This document shows positions 51,377 to 59,926 of a stretch of 64,000 nucleotides of DNA, piece by piece. The DNA comes from Nonomuraea jiangxiensis (GTDB lineage: Bacteria; Actinomycetota; Actinomycetes; Streptosporangiales; Streptosporangiaceae). The stretch is from NCBI RefSeq assembly GCF_900099965.1, contig NZ_FNDJ01000006.1:329320-393319 (forward strand), given 5' to 3'. The notes under the pieces were generated by a model. The model saw nothing but the letters and a program-made list of their open reading frames with translations, had not been told where the DNA came from and searched no databases. Within the stretch, counting starts at the first letter, position 1. Every line of letters starts with the position of its first letter. The position numbers were made by a program, and so were the translations under genes.

Positions 51377-52870
51377 ATGCACAAAGCGCGATTCTTCACC
51401 GGAATCGCTCTGCTGGCCCTCACCACCGGCGGCTGTGGCCTGATCACCGCCTACCCCGAGCGGGACATCATGGTCCCGGCAGAGCCGACGCTGGTCGACT
51501 TCGTCGATCCGGCGACCGTCGTCGGTCTGTACACCAGGACGATGGCCGTCGGCGACCACACCAGCCAGCGATACGTGCACATCAACTACCCCGAGTTCGC
51601 CAACGCCCCGGCACTCAACCACGCCCTCAAGACCGAGGTCCAGCGCCAGCTGCGCGTCTTCCGCGCCCGTACCGGCGCCCCGGACGACGGCCGGCACCCC
51701 GAGCTCAACGTGGGCTGGCAACTGTCCGCCGCCTCTCCCCAGGCGCTCGCGGTGCGCCTGCGCAGCGGCGAATTCGTCGGCGGCACCTGGGGCAACTCCA
51801 CCCGTACCTACTGGTACGACCCGCAGGCCGGCAAGGCCGTCGACTCCACCGGGCTGCTCGACGGGAGGGGTGCGCTGGAGCGGCTCGCCGGGCTGGTCAG
51901 GGAGCAGCTCAAGAAGCGGGGGCCGCAGGTCGACTGGCAGAGCGTGACCACGGACAGCGACCGGTTCGACTCCCTGGCCTTCAACGGGAGCGGGGACCTG
52001 GTGGTCGAGTTCGACGACTGCCAGGTCGCGGCGTGCTCGCTCGGGCGGGTGGCGGTGGCCGTGCCGGGCGCCCAGGCGGCGCCGCTGCTGTCCGCGCTGG
52101 GGCGGCGGGCGCAGGAGAGCGTCCGGGCCAAGGCGAGTATCAAGGCCAAAGAGAGCACGGAGCAAGAAATCACGCTCCCCGGCCCGCCCACGACCAGCCC
52201 GCCGGCCACCAGCAGCCAGGCGGGCACCGTGGACTGCGCGGCCGTCAAATGCGTGGCGCTGACCTTCGAGGACGGGCCGGGGCCGAACACCGGCAGGCTG
52301 CTCGACATCCTGCTGCAGAACCGGGCGCGGGCCACGTTCTTCACCGTGGGCAGCAACGCCGTCGCGCAGCCCGGATTGCTGCACCGCATGAGGGACGAGG
52401 GCCACCTGATCGGCAACCACAGCTGGGGGCACCTGGACCTGGCGCGGCAGACGAGCAGCAAGATCGCCGACTCGCTGCGACGCACCCAGGACATGGTGTC
52501 GGGGACCATCGACCAGACCCCCACGCTGGTACGGCCCCCGTACGGAAACGTGAGCCCGGTGTTGCGGGACGTGTCGGCCCAGCTCGGCCTGTCGCTGGTG
52601 ACCTGGGACGTCGACTCGGGAGACCGGCCCGGCGCGAAACCAGAGGACATAGTGGGCCGGACCGTGCGTGCGGCGCATCCAGGTGCGATCATTCTTATGC
52701 ACGACATCCGTCGGGAATCCGTTGACGCGGTTCCGGACATCCTCAAAAGGTTGCGGGGGAAGGGTTACAGCTTCGTCACCGTTCCTGAGTTGTACGGCCC
52801 TGCCGGGATGCAGGCCGGACGCCTGTACAGGTCAGGGAACGAGCTGCCGAGTAAGCAGCCCCTGACGTAG
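51377..52870 (+). CDS. Lipoprotein polysaccharide deacetylase (NodB domain) with N-terminal RsiV-like region
   Basis: 497 residues. Lipoprotein signal FFTGIALLALTTGGC with lipobox near Cys 20. Residues ~60-230 look like the DUF3298/RsiV-like beta domain (QRYVHINYPEFANAPALNHA, LNVGWQLSAASPQALAVRLR). A Ser/Thr/Pro linker precedes the CE4/NodB domain (from ~295): ALTFEDGPGPNTGRLLDILL, ATFFTVGSNAVAQPG, HLIGNHSWGHLDLARQ with the His zinc ligands, TLVRPPYGNVSP and VTWDVDSGDRPG. The first motif is TFEDGP rather than TFDDGP, so the catalytic base Asp is Glu. Probably de-N-acetylates cell-wall or exopolysaccharide on the outer face. AT-richer leader just upstream. Confidence 0.88.
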   Translation: MHKARFFTGIALLALTTGGCGLITAYPERDIMVPAEPTLVDFVDPATVVGLYTRTMAVGDHTSQRYVHINYPEFANAPALNHALKTEVQRQLRVFRARTGAPDDGRHPELNVGWQLSAASPQALAVRLRSGEFVGGTWGNSTRTYWYDPQAGKAVDSTGLLDGRGALERLAGLVREQLKKRGPQVDWQSVTTDSDRFDSLAFNGSGDLVVEFDDCQVAACSLGRVAVAVPGAQAAPLLSALGRRAQESVRAKASIKAKESTEQEITLPGPPTTSPPATSSQAGTVDCAAVKCVALTFEDGPGPNTGRLLDILLQNRARATFFTVGSNAVAQPGLLHRMRDEGHLIGNHSWGHLDLARQTSSKIADSLRRTQDMVSGTIDQTPTLVRPPYGNVSPVLRDVSAQLGLSLVTWDVDSGDRPGAKPEDIVGRTVRAAHPGAIILMHDIRRESVDAVPDILKRLRGKGYSFVTVPELYGPAGMQAGRLYRSGNELPSKQPLT

Positions 52871-53060
52871 CACACGTGTTGGGGGGACGTATAGTTGGCG
52901 CTCGTGACCCGAACCGTCCTGTTCGCCCGCCTGCATGTGGACCTCTGCAGGCTCGCGTCCGGACTGTGTCGTCGTTCTCCCACCTCACACTGACTCCGAC
53001 CGTGACCGCGTTTACCCGCTCTTTACGGGTTGAAAACGCGTGACCTTCCGAGGATCTAGC

Positions 53061-53117
53061 ATGGAAACAGAGAACGCGCCCAAAGCAACCGCGCCTTGGC
53101 GCGTCGAGGAGGACTGA
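53061..53117 (+). CDS. Possible 18-codon leader peptide upstream of korA
   Basis: ATG 53061 to TGA 53115-53117, three bases before the korA GTG. It would encode METENAPKATAPWRVEED. Its end spans the korA ribosome-binding site (GAGGAGG) and a small stem CGCGCCTTGGCGCG. Translation here could couple to korA. There is no independent evidence that it is expressed. Confidence 0.25.
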   Translation: METENAPKATAPWRVEED

Positions 53118-53120
53118 GCT

Positions 53121-54965
53121 GTGACGAAGCAGGTCCAGCAACTCGACCGCGTGATCATCAGGTTCGCCGGGGACTCCGGCGACGGTATGCAGCTCACCGG
53201 CGACCGCTTCACCGCGGGCACGGCGGAGTTCGGCAACGACCTGTCGACACTCCCCAACTTCCCGGCCGAGATCCGCGCGCCCGCAGGCACTCTGCCAGGC
53301 GTGTCGAGCTTCCAGCTCCACTTCGCGGACCACGACATCCTCACGCCCGGCGACGCGCCGAACGTGCTCGTGGCCATGAACCCGGCGGCACTCAAGGCCA
53401 ACCTCGGCGACCTGCCCCGGGGCGCCGACATCATCGCCAACACCGACGAGTTCACCAAGCGAAACCTGCAGAAGGTCGGCTACGACGCCAACCCGCTGGA
53501 GGACGACTCGCTGAGCGAGTGGCGGGTGCACGCCGTGCCGCTGACATCGCTCACCGTGAAGGCGCTCGAGGATTTCGACCTGTCTAAAAAGGACGCCGAA
53601 CGGTCGAAGAACATGTTCGCCCTCGGCCTGCTGTCGTGGCTCTACCACCGGCCGACCGAGCACACGATCAAGTTCCTGGAGCAGAAGTTCGCCAGGAAGC
53701 CCGACATCGCCAAGGCGAACATCGCGGCCTTCCAGGCGGGGTGGAACTACGGGGAGACGACCGAGTCGTTCTCCATCTCCTACGAGATCAAGCCCGCGCG
53801 GCTGGCTCCCGGCGTCTATCGCAACATCTCGGGTAACCAGGCGCTCGCGTACGGGCTGATCGCGGCCAGTGTGCAGTCCAAGCTGCCGCTGTTCCTGGGC
53901 TCCTACCCGATCACCCCGGCCAGCGACATCCTGCACGAGTTGTCCAGGCACAAGCGGTTCGGGGTCCGTACCTTCCAGGCGGAGGACGAGATCGCGGGTG
54001 TCGGCGCGGCGCTGGGGGCCGCGTTCGGCGGGGCGCTGGGCGTGACCACCACGTCCGGTCCCGGGGTGGCGCTGAAGGCCGAGACGGTGGGCCTGGCGGT
54101 CACCACCGAGCTGCCGTTGATCATCGTGGACGTCCAGCGAGCGGGCCCGAGCACCGGCATGCCGACCAAGACCGAGCAGACCGACCTGTTGATGGCCATG
54201 TTCGGCCGCAACGGCGAGTCGCCGGTGCCGATCGTGGCGCCGATGTCGCCGAGCGACTGCTTCGACGCGGCCATCGAGGCGGCCCGGATCGCGGTCAAAT
54301 ATCGCACGCCGGTCATGCTGCTCTCGGACGGTTACCTGGCCAACGGCTCGGAGCCCTGGCGGCTACCCGAAGTTTCCGAATTGCCCGACATTTCGCAGAC
54401 CTTCGCCACGGAGCCGAACGGCGCCGACGGCGAATACCTGCCGTACAAGCGTGACACCGAGACCCTGGCCCGCCCGTGGGCCATCCCCGGCACGCCCGGC
54501 CTGGAGCACCGCATCGGCGGCATCGAGAAGGCCGACGGCACCGGCAACATCTCCTACGACCCGGACAACCACGACCTGATGGTCCGCAGCCGGGCCGCCA
54601 AGATCGCCGGGATCGACGTGCCCCCGCTGGAGGTCGACGACCCCGACGGGAACGCCCGGGTGCTGGTCATCGGGTGGGGCTCGACGTACGGGCCGATCGC
54701 GGCGGCCGTGCGCCGCATCAGGAGGAACGGCGGCACGGTCGCCCAGGCGCACCTGCGCCACCTCAACCCGCTGCCCGCCAACACCGGCGAGGTCCTCAAG
54801 GCCTATGACAAGGTGCTGCTGCCGGAGATCAACCTCGGCCAGCTCGCCCTGCTGCTGCGGGCCCGCTACCTCGTCGACGTGATCAGCTACAACCGTGTGC
54901 GCGGGCTCCCGTTCAAGGCCGAGGAGCTGGCCGGAGTCATCCAGGACGTGATCGACAGTGACTGA
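53121..54965 (+). CDS. korA: 2-oxoglutarate:ferredoxin oxidoreductase subunit alpha (fused gamma-alpha)
   Basis: 614 residues from GTG with GAGGAGG upstream. Residues ~1-190 are the gamma-type domain (FAGDSGDGMQLTGDRFTAGT, PAGTLPGVSSFQLHFADHDI, GADIIANTDEFTKRNLQKVG). From ~230 the alpha domain: SGNQALAYGLIAASVQ, LFLGSYPITPASDILHELSR, TFQAEDEIAGVGAALGAAFG and TTTSGPGVALKAETVGLAVT; C-terminal domain with VLVIGWGSTYGPIAAAVRRI. Together with KorB it makes succinyl-CoA, CO2 and reduced ferredoxin. Overlaps korB by 8 nt. Confidence 0.93.
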   Translation: MTKQVQQLDRVIIRFAGDSGDGMQLTGDRFTAGTAEFGNDLSTLPNFPAEIRAPAGTLPGVSSFQLHFADHDILTPGDAPNVLVAMNPAALKANLGDLPRGADIIANTDEFTKRNLQKVGYDANPLEDDSLSEWRVHAVPLTSLTVKALEDFDLSKKDAERSKNMFALGLLSWLYHRPTEHTIKFLEQKFARKPDIAKANIAAFQAGWNYGETTESFSISYEIKPARLAPGVYRNISGNQALAYGLIAASVQSKLPLFLGSYPITPASDILHELSRHKRFGVRTFQAEDEIAGVGAALGAAFGGALGVTTTSGPGVALKAETVGLAVTTELPLIIVDVQRAGPSTGMPTKTEQTDLLMAMFGRNGESPVPIVAPMSPSDCFDAAIEAARIAVKYRTPVMLLSDGYLANGSEPWRLPEVSELPDISQTFATEPNGADGEYLPYKRDTETLARPWAIPGTPGLEHRIGGIEKADGTGNISYDPDNHDLMVRSRAAKIAGIDVPPLEVDDPDGNARVLVIGWGSTYGPIAAAVRRIRRNGGTVAQAHLRHLNPLPANTGEVLKAYDKVLLPEINLGQLALLLRARYLVDVISYNRVRGLPFKAEELAGVIQDVIDSD

Positions 54966-56004
54966 GCTGGTCAACGGCAAGGGGCTGAGCCTCATCCCCA
55001 AGGCCGACGTGAAGCAGAGCCTCAAGGACTTCAAGTCCGACCAGGAGGTGCGCTGGTGCCCGGGTTGCGGTGACTACGCGATCCTGGCCGCCGTGCAGAG
55101 CTTCCTGCCCGAGCTGGGGCTCAAGCGCGAGAACATCGTGTTCGTGTCGGGCATCGGGTGCTCCTCGCGGTTCCCGTACTACCTCAACACCTACGGTTTC
55201 CACTCCATCCACGGCCGGGCCCCGGCCATCGCGACCGGACTGGCCGCCTCCCGGCCCGACCTGTCGGTGTGGGTGATCACCGGTGACGGGGACGCGCTGT
55301 CGATCGGCGGTAACCACCTCATCCACGCGCTGCGCCGCAACGTCAACCTCAACATCCTGCTGTTCAACAACCGGATCTACGGGCTGACCAAGGGCCAGTA
55401 CTCGCCGACCTCCGAGGTCGGCAAGATCACGAAGTCGACGCCGATGGGGTCGCTGGACAAGCCGTTCAACCCGATCTCGCTGGCCATCGGGGCCGAGGCG
55501 TCGTTCGTGGCCAGGACGATCGACTCCGACCGCAAGCACCTGCAGTCGGTGCTGCGCGAGGCCACCGCGCACCGCGGCACCTCGCTGGTGGAGATCTACC
55601 AAAACTGCAACATCTTCAACGACAACGCCTTCGAGCAGCTCAAGGACCCGGCGCTGCGGGACGACATCACGCTGCGGCTGGAGCACGGCCGGCCGATCGT
55701 GAGCGCCTCCAAGGCCGTCGTACGCTCCGCGAGCGGCGGCATCGAGGTCGTGGCCCGCGAAGGCGTGAGCGAGGACCGGATCGTCGTGCACGACGCGCAC
55801 AACCCGGACCCGTCGGTGGCCTTCGCGCTCAGCAGGCTGGACGAGCCGGCGTTCGAGCACGTGCCGATCGGGATCTTCCGCCAGGTGGCCCGCCCGGCCT
55901 ACGACGTGCTCATGGCCGAGCAGCTCGACGAGGCAGTGGCCCAGAAGGGGCCGGGTGACCTGAGCGAGCTGCTGCTGGGTGGCGACACCTGGCGCATCAA
56001 CTGA
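54958..56004 (+). CDS. korB: 2-oxoglutarate:ferredoxin oxidoreductase subunit beta
   Basis: 348 residues from a GTG. Thiamine-diphosphate-binding signature GDGDALSIGGNHLIHALRRN ending in NN, plus the Fe-S cysteines CPGCGDY and GIGCSSRFPYYLNTYGFHSI and HGRAPAIATGLAASRPDLSV. The C-terminal region DAHNPDPSVAFALSRLDEPA is KorB-typical. Produces low-potential reduced ferredoxin, a natural electron donor for the adjacent NuoEFG-less complex I. No ferredoxin gene is in the window. Confidence 0.94.
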   Translation: MTELVNGKGLSLIPKADVKQSLKDFKSDQEVRWCPGCGDYAILAAVQSFLPELGLKRENIVFVSGIGCSSRFPYYLNTYGFHSIHGRAPAIATGLAASRPDLSVWVITGDGDALSIGGNHLIHALRRNVNLNILLFNNRIYGLTKGQYSPTSEVGKITKSTPMGSLDKPFNPISLAIGAEASFVARTIDSDRKHLQSVLREATAHRGTSLVEIYQNCNIFNDNAFEQLKDPALRDDITLRLEHGRPIVSASKAVVRSASGGIEVVAREGVSEDRIVVHDAHNPDPSVAFALSRLDEPAFEHVPIGIFRQVARPAYDVLMAEQLDEAVAQKGPGDLSELLLGGDTWRIN

Positions 56005-56018
56005 GACAGGGCGTCTGA

Positions 56019-56049
56019 GCGCCGCCGCTCGCCCGCGGGGCGGCGGCGC
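56019..56049. terminator. Hairpin terminator between korB and the polysaccharide operon
   Basis: GCGCCGCCGC (56019-56028) pairs with GCGGCGGCGC (56040-56049) around CTCGCCCGCGGG-type loop sequence. It serves both convergent transcripts. Confidence 0.6.
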
Positions 56050-56057
56050 GCCCGCTC

Positions 56058-56750
56058 TCAGATGCGCGACAGCACCCGGTCGCTGACGAAGCACAACATG
56101 CCGAACTCCCGGGCCCGCCGCATGGCGAAGTCGCACAGCTCGTCGTTGTCGGCGTAGTCCAGGGCGTACAGGTCGAGGTCCAGCCCCAGCAGCCGCTCGG
56201 CGACGGAGGCGTGCACCTCCAGCACGTCGTCGGGCCACGGCGCGTAGCTCTCGGTGTCCACCCAGCGCGCCGAGAACGACTCGAACAGGATGCCGTCCAC
56301 CAGCTCCGCGATCTGCGGCAGCAGCCCGAACCCCCGGTTGGCCAGCAGGTAGGCGGGCCGGGCCTCCTCCCTGATCGCGGCGATGAGGAAGAGCAGGTGC
56401 GGCAGGTCCTCGGGGTAGTTCTGCTCGATGTTGAGCGTGTCCAGGAACAACCCGCTGAACCCGGCGGCGATGGCCGTGGTCGCCTGGTCCACCACGTGGG
56501 CCACCCAGCGGGGGTCACCGGTGTGGACGAAGGCGCCGCCCCAGTCGGGGTTGCGCTCGGCGCGGTGCCAGGGGGCGGGCGGTCCCACGTCCTCGGTGAG
56601 CGACAGGTACGCCAGCGTCTGCACGCCGCGCTCGCGCAGCAGGTCCAGCTCGTCCCGGGCGTAGAAGTCGGCCTGCAGCACGACCTTGTCGAACCTGGAC
56701 AGCCGTTCCAGCTCCCCGGCCCCGTAGTAGAACGCGATGGGCTGCGTCAT
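56058..56750 (-). CDS. GH114-like TIM-barrel glycosidase, cytoplasmic
   Basis: 230 residues, no signal peptide. Similar in pattern to the GH114 (endo-alpha-1,4-polygalactosaminidase) fold: IAFYYGAGELERLSRFDKVV, LLRERGVQTLAYLSLTEDVG, AGFSGLFLDTLNIEQNYPED with the acidic LDTLN, and VDGILFESFSARWVDTESYA. This is the fold of the N-terminal domain of PelA. ATG 56750 overlaps the epimerase stop by 4 nt. Absence of a signal peptide is unusual for a hydrolase and suggests that it acts on a cytoplasmic intermediate or is exported otherwise. Last gene of the operon. Confidence 0.6.
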   Translation of the reverse strand: MTQPIAFYYGAGELERLSRFDKVVLQADFYARDELDLLRERGVQTLAYLSLTEDVGPPAPWHRAERNPDWGGAFVHTGDPRWVAHVVDQATTAIAAGFSGLFLDTLNIEQNYPEDLPHLLFLIAAIREEARPAYLLANRGFGLLPQIAELVDGILFESFSARWVDTESYAPWPDDVLEVHASVAERLLGLDLDLYALDYADNDELCDFAMRRAREFGMLCFVSDRVLSRI

Positions 56751-57709
56751 GGTGTCCCCGTTCCCGGATACGACTCCCGGTACCACTCGTACGTCCGGCG
56801 TACGCCCTCCTCCAGGGCGACGCGGGGCTCGTACCCGGTCAGGTCGCGCAGCAGGGTGAGGTCGGGGCAGCGGCGGGCGACCGAGCCGGCGGGCGCGGGC
56901 ACGTGGCGGACGGCGGGGTTGACGCCGGCGATCCGCAGGACGAGCTTGGCCAGGTCGCCGATGTTGGTCTCGGCGTCGTTGCCGATGTGCACGATCCGCC
57001 CGGCGGCTTCGGGCGTGGCCATCAGGCGCAGCACGGCCTCGACGGCGTCGTCCACGTAGCAGAAGGCGCGGCTCTGGTCGGCGCCGTACAGGGTGAAGGG
57101 GTTCTCGCCGCGGGCGGCGCGCAGCGACAGCTCGGGGATGACGTGGTCGGCGCCCATGCGCGGGCCGTAGACGTTGTGGAAGCGGCCGACGACGGCCTCG
57201 AACCCCTTCGCCCGCGCCGTGTGCAGGACGGCGGCCTCGCCGAGCGCCTTGCTGATCGCGTACGTGTACCGCGGCGCGCCCACGTCCTCGATCACCAGCG
57301 GCACGTCCTCCGGCGTGGGCACGGGCACCAGCCCCGCGCTCACCCCGCCCGCGTACGCCTCGCTGGTGGAGGCGAAGAACAGCCGGTCGCCGGGGCCGAG
57401 CCACTCGAGCAGGTGCATCAGGGCCAGCGTGTTGACCCTGATGACCCGGGCGGGGTCGGACTCGACGTTGCGCACGCCGACGACCGCGGCCAGCATGTGG
57501 ATCTGGTCCCAGCCGCGTTCGAGCCCGGCGTACGAGGCCGGGTCGGTGAGGTCGGCCGAGCGCACGTCGGCGGCGAGCCCGTCCAGCGCGGTGTCGCGGC
57601 GCCCGCGCGAGAAGTCGTCGACGACGGTGACGGCGTGCCCGGCCGCGCGCAGCCGCCGCGCCAGGTGCACGCCGATGAACCCGGCGCCGCCCAGCAGGAG
57701 GACCCTCAT
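56747..57709 (-). CDS. NAD-dependent epimerase/dehydratase (extended SDR)
   Basis: 320 residues. Rossmann motif LLLGGAGFIGVHLARRLRAA, active-site YTYAISKALGEAA (YxxxK) near residue 150 with preceding STSEAYAGG, and NVYGPRMGADHVIPELSL and RAFCYVDDAVEAVLRLMATP, as in UDP-sugar epimerases/decarboxylases. Sits directly before the nucleotide-sugar dehydrogenase gene in transcription order after it (overlap ATGA), so it likely acts on the UDP-uronate or a UDP-hexosamine. Confidence 0.9.
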   Translation of the reverse strand: MRVLLLGGAGFIGVHLARRLRAAGHAVTVVDDFSRGRRDTALDGLAADVRSADLTDPASYAGLERGWDQIHMLAAVVGVRNVESDPARVIRVNTLALMHLLEWLGPGDRLFFASTSEAYAGGVSAGLVPVPTPEDVPLVIEDVGAPRYTYAISKALGEAAVLHTARAKGFEAVVGRFHNVYGPRMGADHVIPELSLRAARGENPFTLYGADQSRAFCYVDDAVEAVLRLMATPEAAGRIVHIGNDAETNIGDLAKLVLRIAGVNPAVRHVPAPAGSVARRCPDLTLLRDLTGYEPRVALEEGVRRTYEWYRESYPGTGTP

Positions 57710-59007
57710 GCCCCGCTCCTCTCGGCCAGGTAGCCGATGCCGGCGTAACGCACGCCGTGCCGGGTGACCGCGGCCTCGTCCAGGATGCGCCAGGAGTCGA
57801 AGAGCACCCGTACGCCGCAGGTGGCCATCCTGGCCTCGACCTCGATGCCGCGGTAGTCGGGATGGTCGTTGACCACGATCATCGCGTCGGCGTCGGCGAA
57901 CGCCTTGTCCAGGCTGACGGGCTCGCCGCCGTACTCGCGGATGACGTCGTCGGAGACCAGTGGGTCGTGCCCCTTGACCACCAGCCCGGCCGCGCGGAAG
58001 ACCGGCATCATGTCGGCGATGGGCGTGCCGCGCATGTCGTCGGTGGCCGGCCAGCCCTTGTAGGCCCAGCCCAGCACCGACAGCCGCACCCCGTCGGCGT
58101 GCCCGAACGTCTGCCTGACCAGCTCGACCACCCGCTCGGCGACGTGCACGGGCAGCCGCTCGTTGAGCGCCCTGGCCTGCCCCACCAGGTACGGCCGGCG
58201 CTCGGGCCCAGTGCTGGACAGCATGATGTACGGGTCCTTCGACAGGCACCCGCCGCCCACGTAACCGGGCTTGGCCAGGTCGGGCCGCGGGTAGTCGAGG
58301 TTCGTGGCCCTGATGACCTCCAGCGGGTCGAGCCCGTGCTGCTCGGCGATGAGGGCCAGCTCGTTGCCGAAGGCGTAGATCAGGTCGGTGTGGCAGTTGT
58401 TGGACAGCTTGACCATCTCGGCCGTCTCCAGGCCGGAGACCGGCACGATCTGCTCCACCAGGCCGTCGAACAGCTCGATCCCGGCCCGCAGGCTGTCGTC
58501 GTCCAGCCCGCCGATCACCTGGGGCAGCTCGACCAGCTCGCGCAGCGCCTGCCCCTGGATGGTGCGCTCGGGCGCCATGACCAGCCTGGCCCGGCTCCAG
58601 CGGGCGGTGAGCGCGGGCAGCACGATGGCGCGGCTGGCGCCGATCGGCACGGTGCTGCGCACGACGACCAGGGTGCTCGGGCGCTCGGCCACGTGCTCGG
58701 CCGCGGCCCGCAGGTTGCGCAGGTCGGGCTCGCCGGTGGACAGGTCCACTGGGGTGGAGACCGACAGGATCGCGGCGTCGAGCGGCTCGGCGGGCAGCCG
58801 GTCGGAGATGAACACGCTGCGGTCCAGGAACTCCGCGAAGGTCTCCTCGACTCCCGGTTCGAACACGTGGATCCGCCCGTTGGACAGCGCCTCGACCACC
58901 CGGGGGCTGACGTCCACGCCGTGCACGACGTAGCCCTTGCGGGCCAGCGCCGCGGTCAGCGTCAGACCCACGTAGCCCATGCCGACAACGCCGACAGTTT
59001 TCGGCAT
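57706..59007 (-). CDS. Nucleotide-sugar dehydrogenase (UDP-glucose/UDP-ManNAc dehydrogenase family)
   Basis: 433 residues. N-terminal NAD-binding VGVVGMGYVGLTLTAALARK, AILSVSTPVDLSTGEPDL, central VKLSNNCHTDLIYAFGNELA, the catalytic Cys in GGGCLSKDPYIML, and C-terminal UDP-binding VLGWAYKGWPATDDMRGTPI. Oxidises a nucleotide-linked sugar at C6 to the uronic acid. AAGGAG lies just upstream of the ATG. Coupled to the downstream epimerase. Confidence 0.92.
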   Translation of the reverse strand: MPKTVGVVGMGYVGLTLTAALARKGYVVHGVDVSPRVVEALSNGRIHVFEPGVEETFAEFLDRSVFISDRLPAEPLDAAILSVSTPVDLSTGEPDLRNLRAAAEHVAERPSTLVVVRSTVPIGASRAIVLPALTARWSRARLVMAPERTIQGQALRELVELPQVIGGLDDDSLRAGIELFDGLVEQIVPVSGLETAEMVKLSNNCHTDLIYAFGNELALIAEQHGLDPLEVIRATNLDYPRPDLAKPGYVGGGCLSKDPYIMLSSTGPERRPYLVGQARALNERLPVHVAERVVELVRQTFGHADGVRLSVLGWAYKGWPATDDMRGTPIADMMPVFRAAGLVVKGHDPLVSDDVIREYGGEPVSLDKAFADADAMIVVNDHPDYRGIEVEARMATCGVRVLFDSWRILDEAAVTRHGVRYAGIGYLAERSGA

Positions 59008-59008
59008 C

Positions 59009-59926
59009 TCATGCTCCTTCCTTTCCGTGCTTGCAGGGGGGACTGACGCGATCGAGGTCGACCACGGTGACGTTTCCCGCGAAGCGGTGCTTGCGGTAGC
59101 GGGCGCAGGCGGCGGCGACGTTCGCCGGCCGGCTCGCGTAGTCGGTCGCGAGCACGGCTTTGCCCAGCGCGCGCAGGGCCAGGGTGTGGTCCAGGTTCCC
59201 CCGGCACCAGGACTGGCGGCAGGGCCGGTCGGTGGCCCTGAAGAACAGCTCCTCCATGCCGATGCCGTCGATGGCCGCGGCGTACCCGGGCTGGAGGCGC
59301 AGCTCCGGGGAGTTCTGCGGCACGACGAGGAAGCCGGGGCGGGCGGCCTTGGCGTACGCGCTGACGCGGATGACCAGGCCTGCCATCTTGCGGGCGAGGC
59401 TGTCACGGGTCTCGCCCGGCACCCGCGCCAGGTCGATCTCCTCGTAGGCGAGCGGCGTGTCCAGGTAGACCCCGTCGAAGCCGGCCCGCAGGGCCTGGTC
59501 GATGCGGGGCCGGACGACCCGGCTCCACCAGTCGGGCTCCCAGTACCGGACGAAGTGCTCGTCCGGCCAGTCCGGCCAGACGTTGAGCACCAGCGCGCCG
59601 CCGCGCAGCGCCCGGTACTCGGTCCTGAACGTCTCGATGGAGCCGATCTCGAAGTAGGCCAGGACCTTCTTGCCGCTCGCGCGCACCCGGGCGATCTCCG
59701 CGGCGGTGAAGTAGCCGCCTGTGGTGCCGTCCCGGGACAGGTCGACGATCGCGAGCTGGTGCGGCGCGCGCTCGACCGTGTCCAGGCGCCCACCGGGATA
59801 GCCCTGCAGGACATAGGTGAAGCTCGTCACCTCGTCCAGCGCGAGGGCAGGGGGCGGGGCCGGGCGGGCGGCACAGCCGGTCAGCGCGGTCAGCGCGAGC
59901 AGCCGTCCCATCCAGCCTCTCCTCAC
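59009..59926 (-). CDS. GH114-like lipoprotein (endo-alpha-1,4-polygalactosaminidase family)
   Basis: 305 residues with lipoprotein signal GRLLALTALTGCAARP (lipobox LTGC); a Met five codons in is an alternative start. The body fits GH114: FTYVLQGYPGGRLDTVERAP, LAIVDLSRDGTTGGYFTAAE, SGKKVLAYFEIGSIETFRTE, AGFDGVYLDTPLAYEEIDLA and FLVVPQNSPELRLQPGYAAA. Acts outside the membrane; in Pel systems a GH114 domain cleaves or processes partially deacetylated poly-GalNAc. One base from the dehydrogenase start; its ATG overlaps the upstream epimerase stop. Confidence 0.8.
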   Translation of the reverse strand: MRRGWMGRLLALTALTGCAARPAPPPALALDEVTSFTYVLQGYPGGRLDTVERAPHQLAIVDLSRDGTTGGYFTAAEIARVRASGKKVLAYFEIGSIETFRTEYRALRGGALVLNVWPDWPDEHFVRYWEPDWWSRVVRPRIDQALRAGFDGVYLDTPLAYEEIDLARVPGETRDSLARKMAGLVIRVSAYAKAARPGFLVVPQNSPELRLQPGYAAAIDGIGMEELFFRATDRPCRQSWCRGNLDHTLALRALGKAVLATDYASRPANVAAACARYRKHRFAGNVTVVDLDRVSPPCKHGKEGA

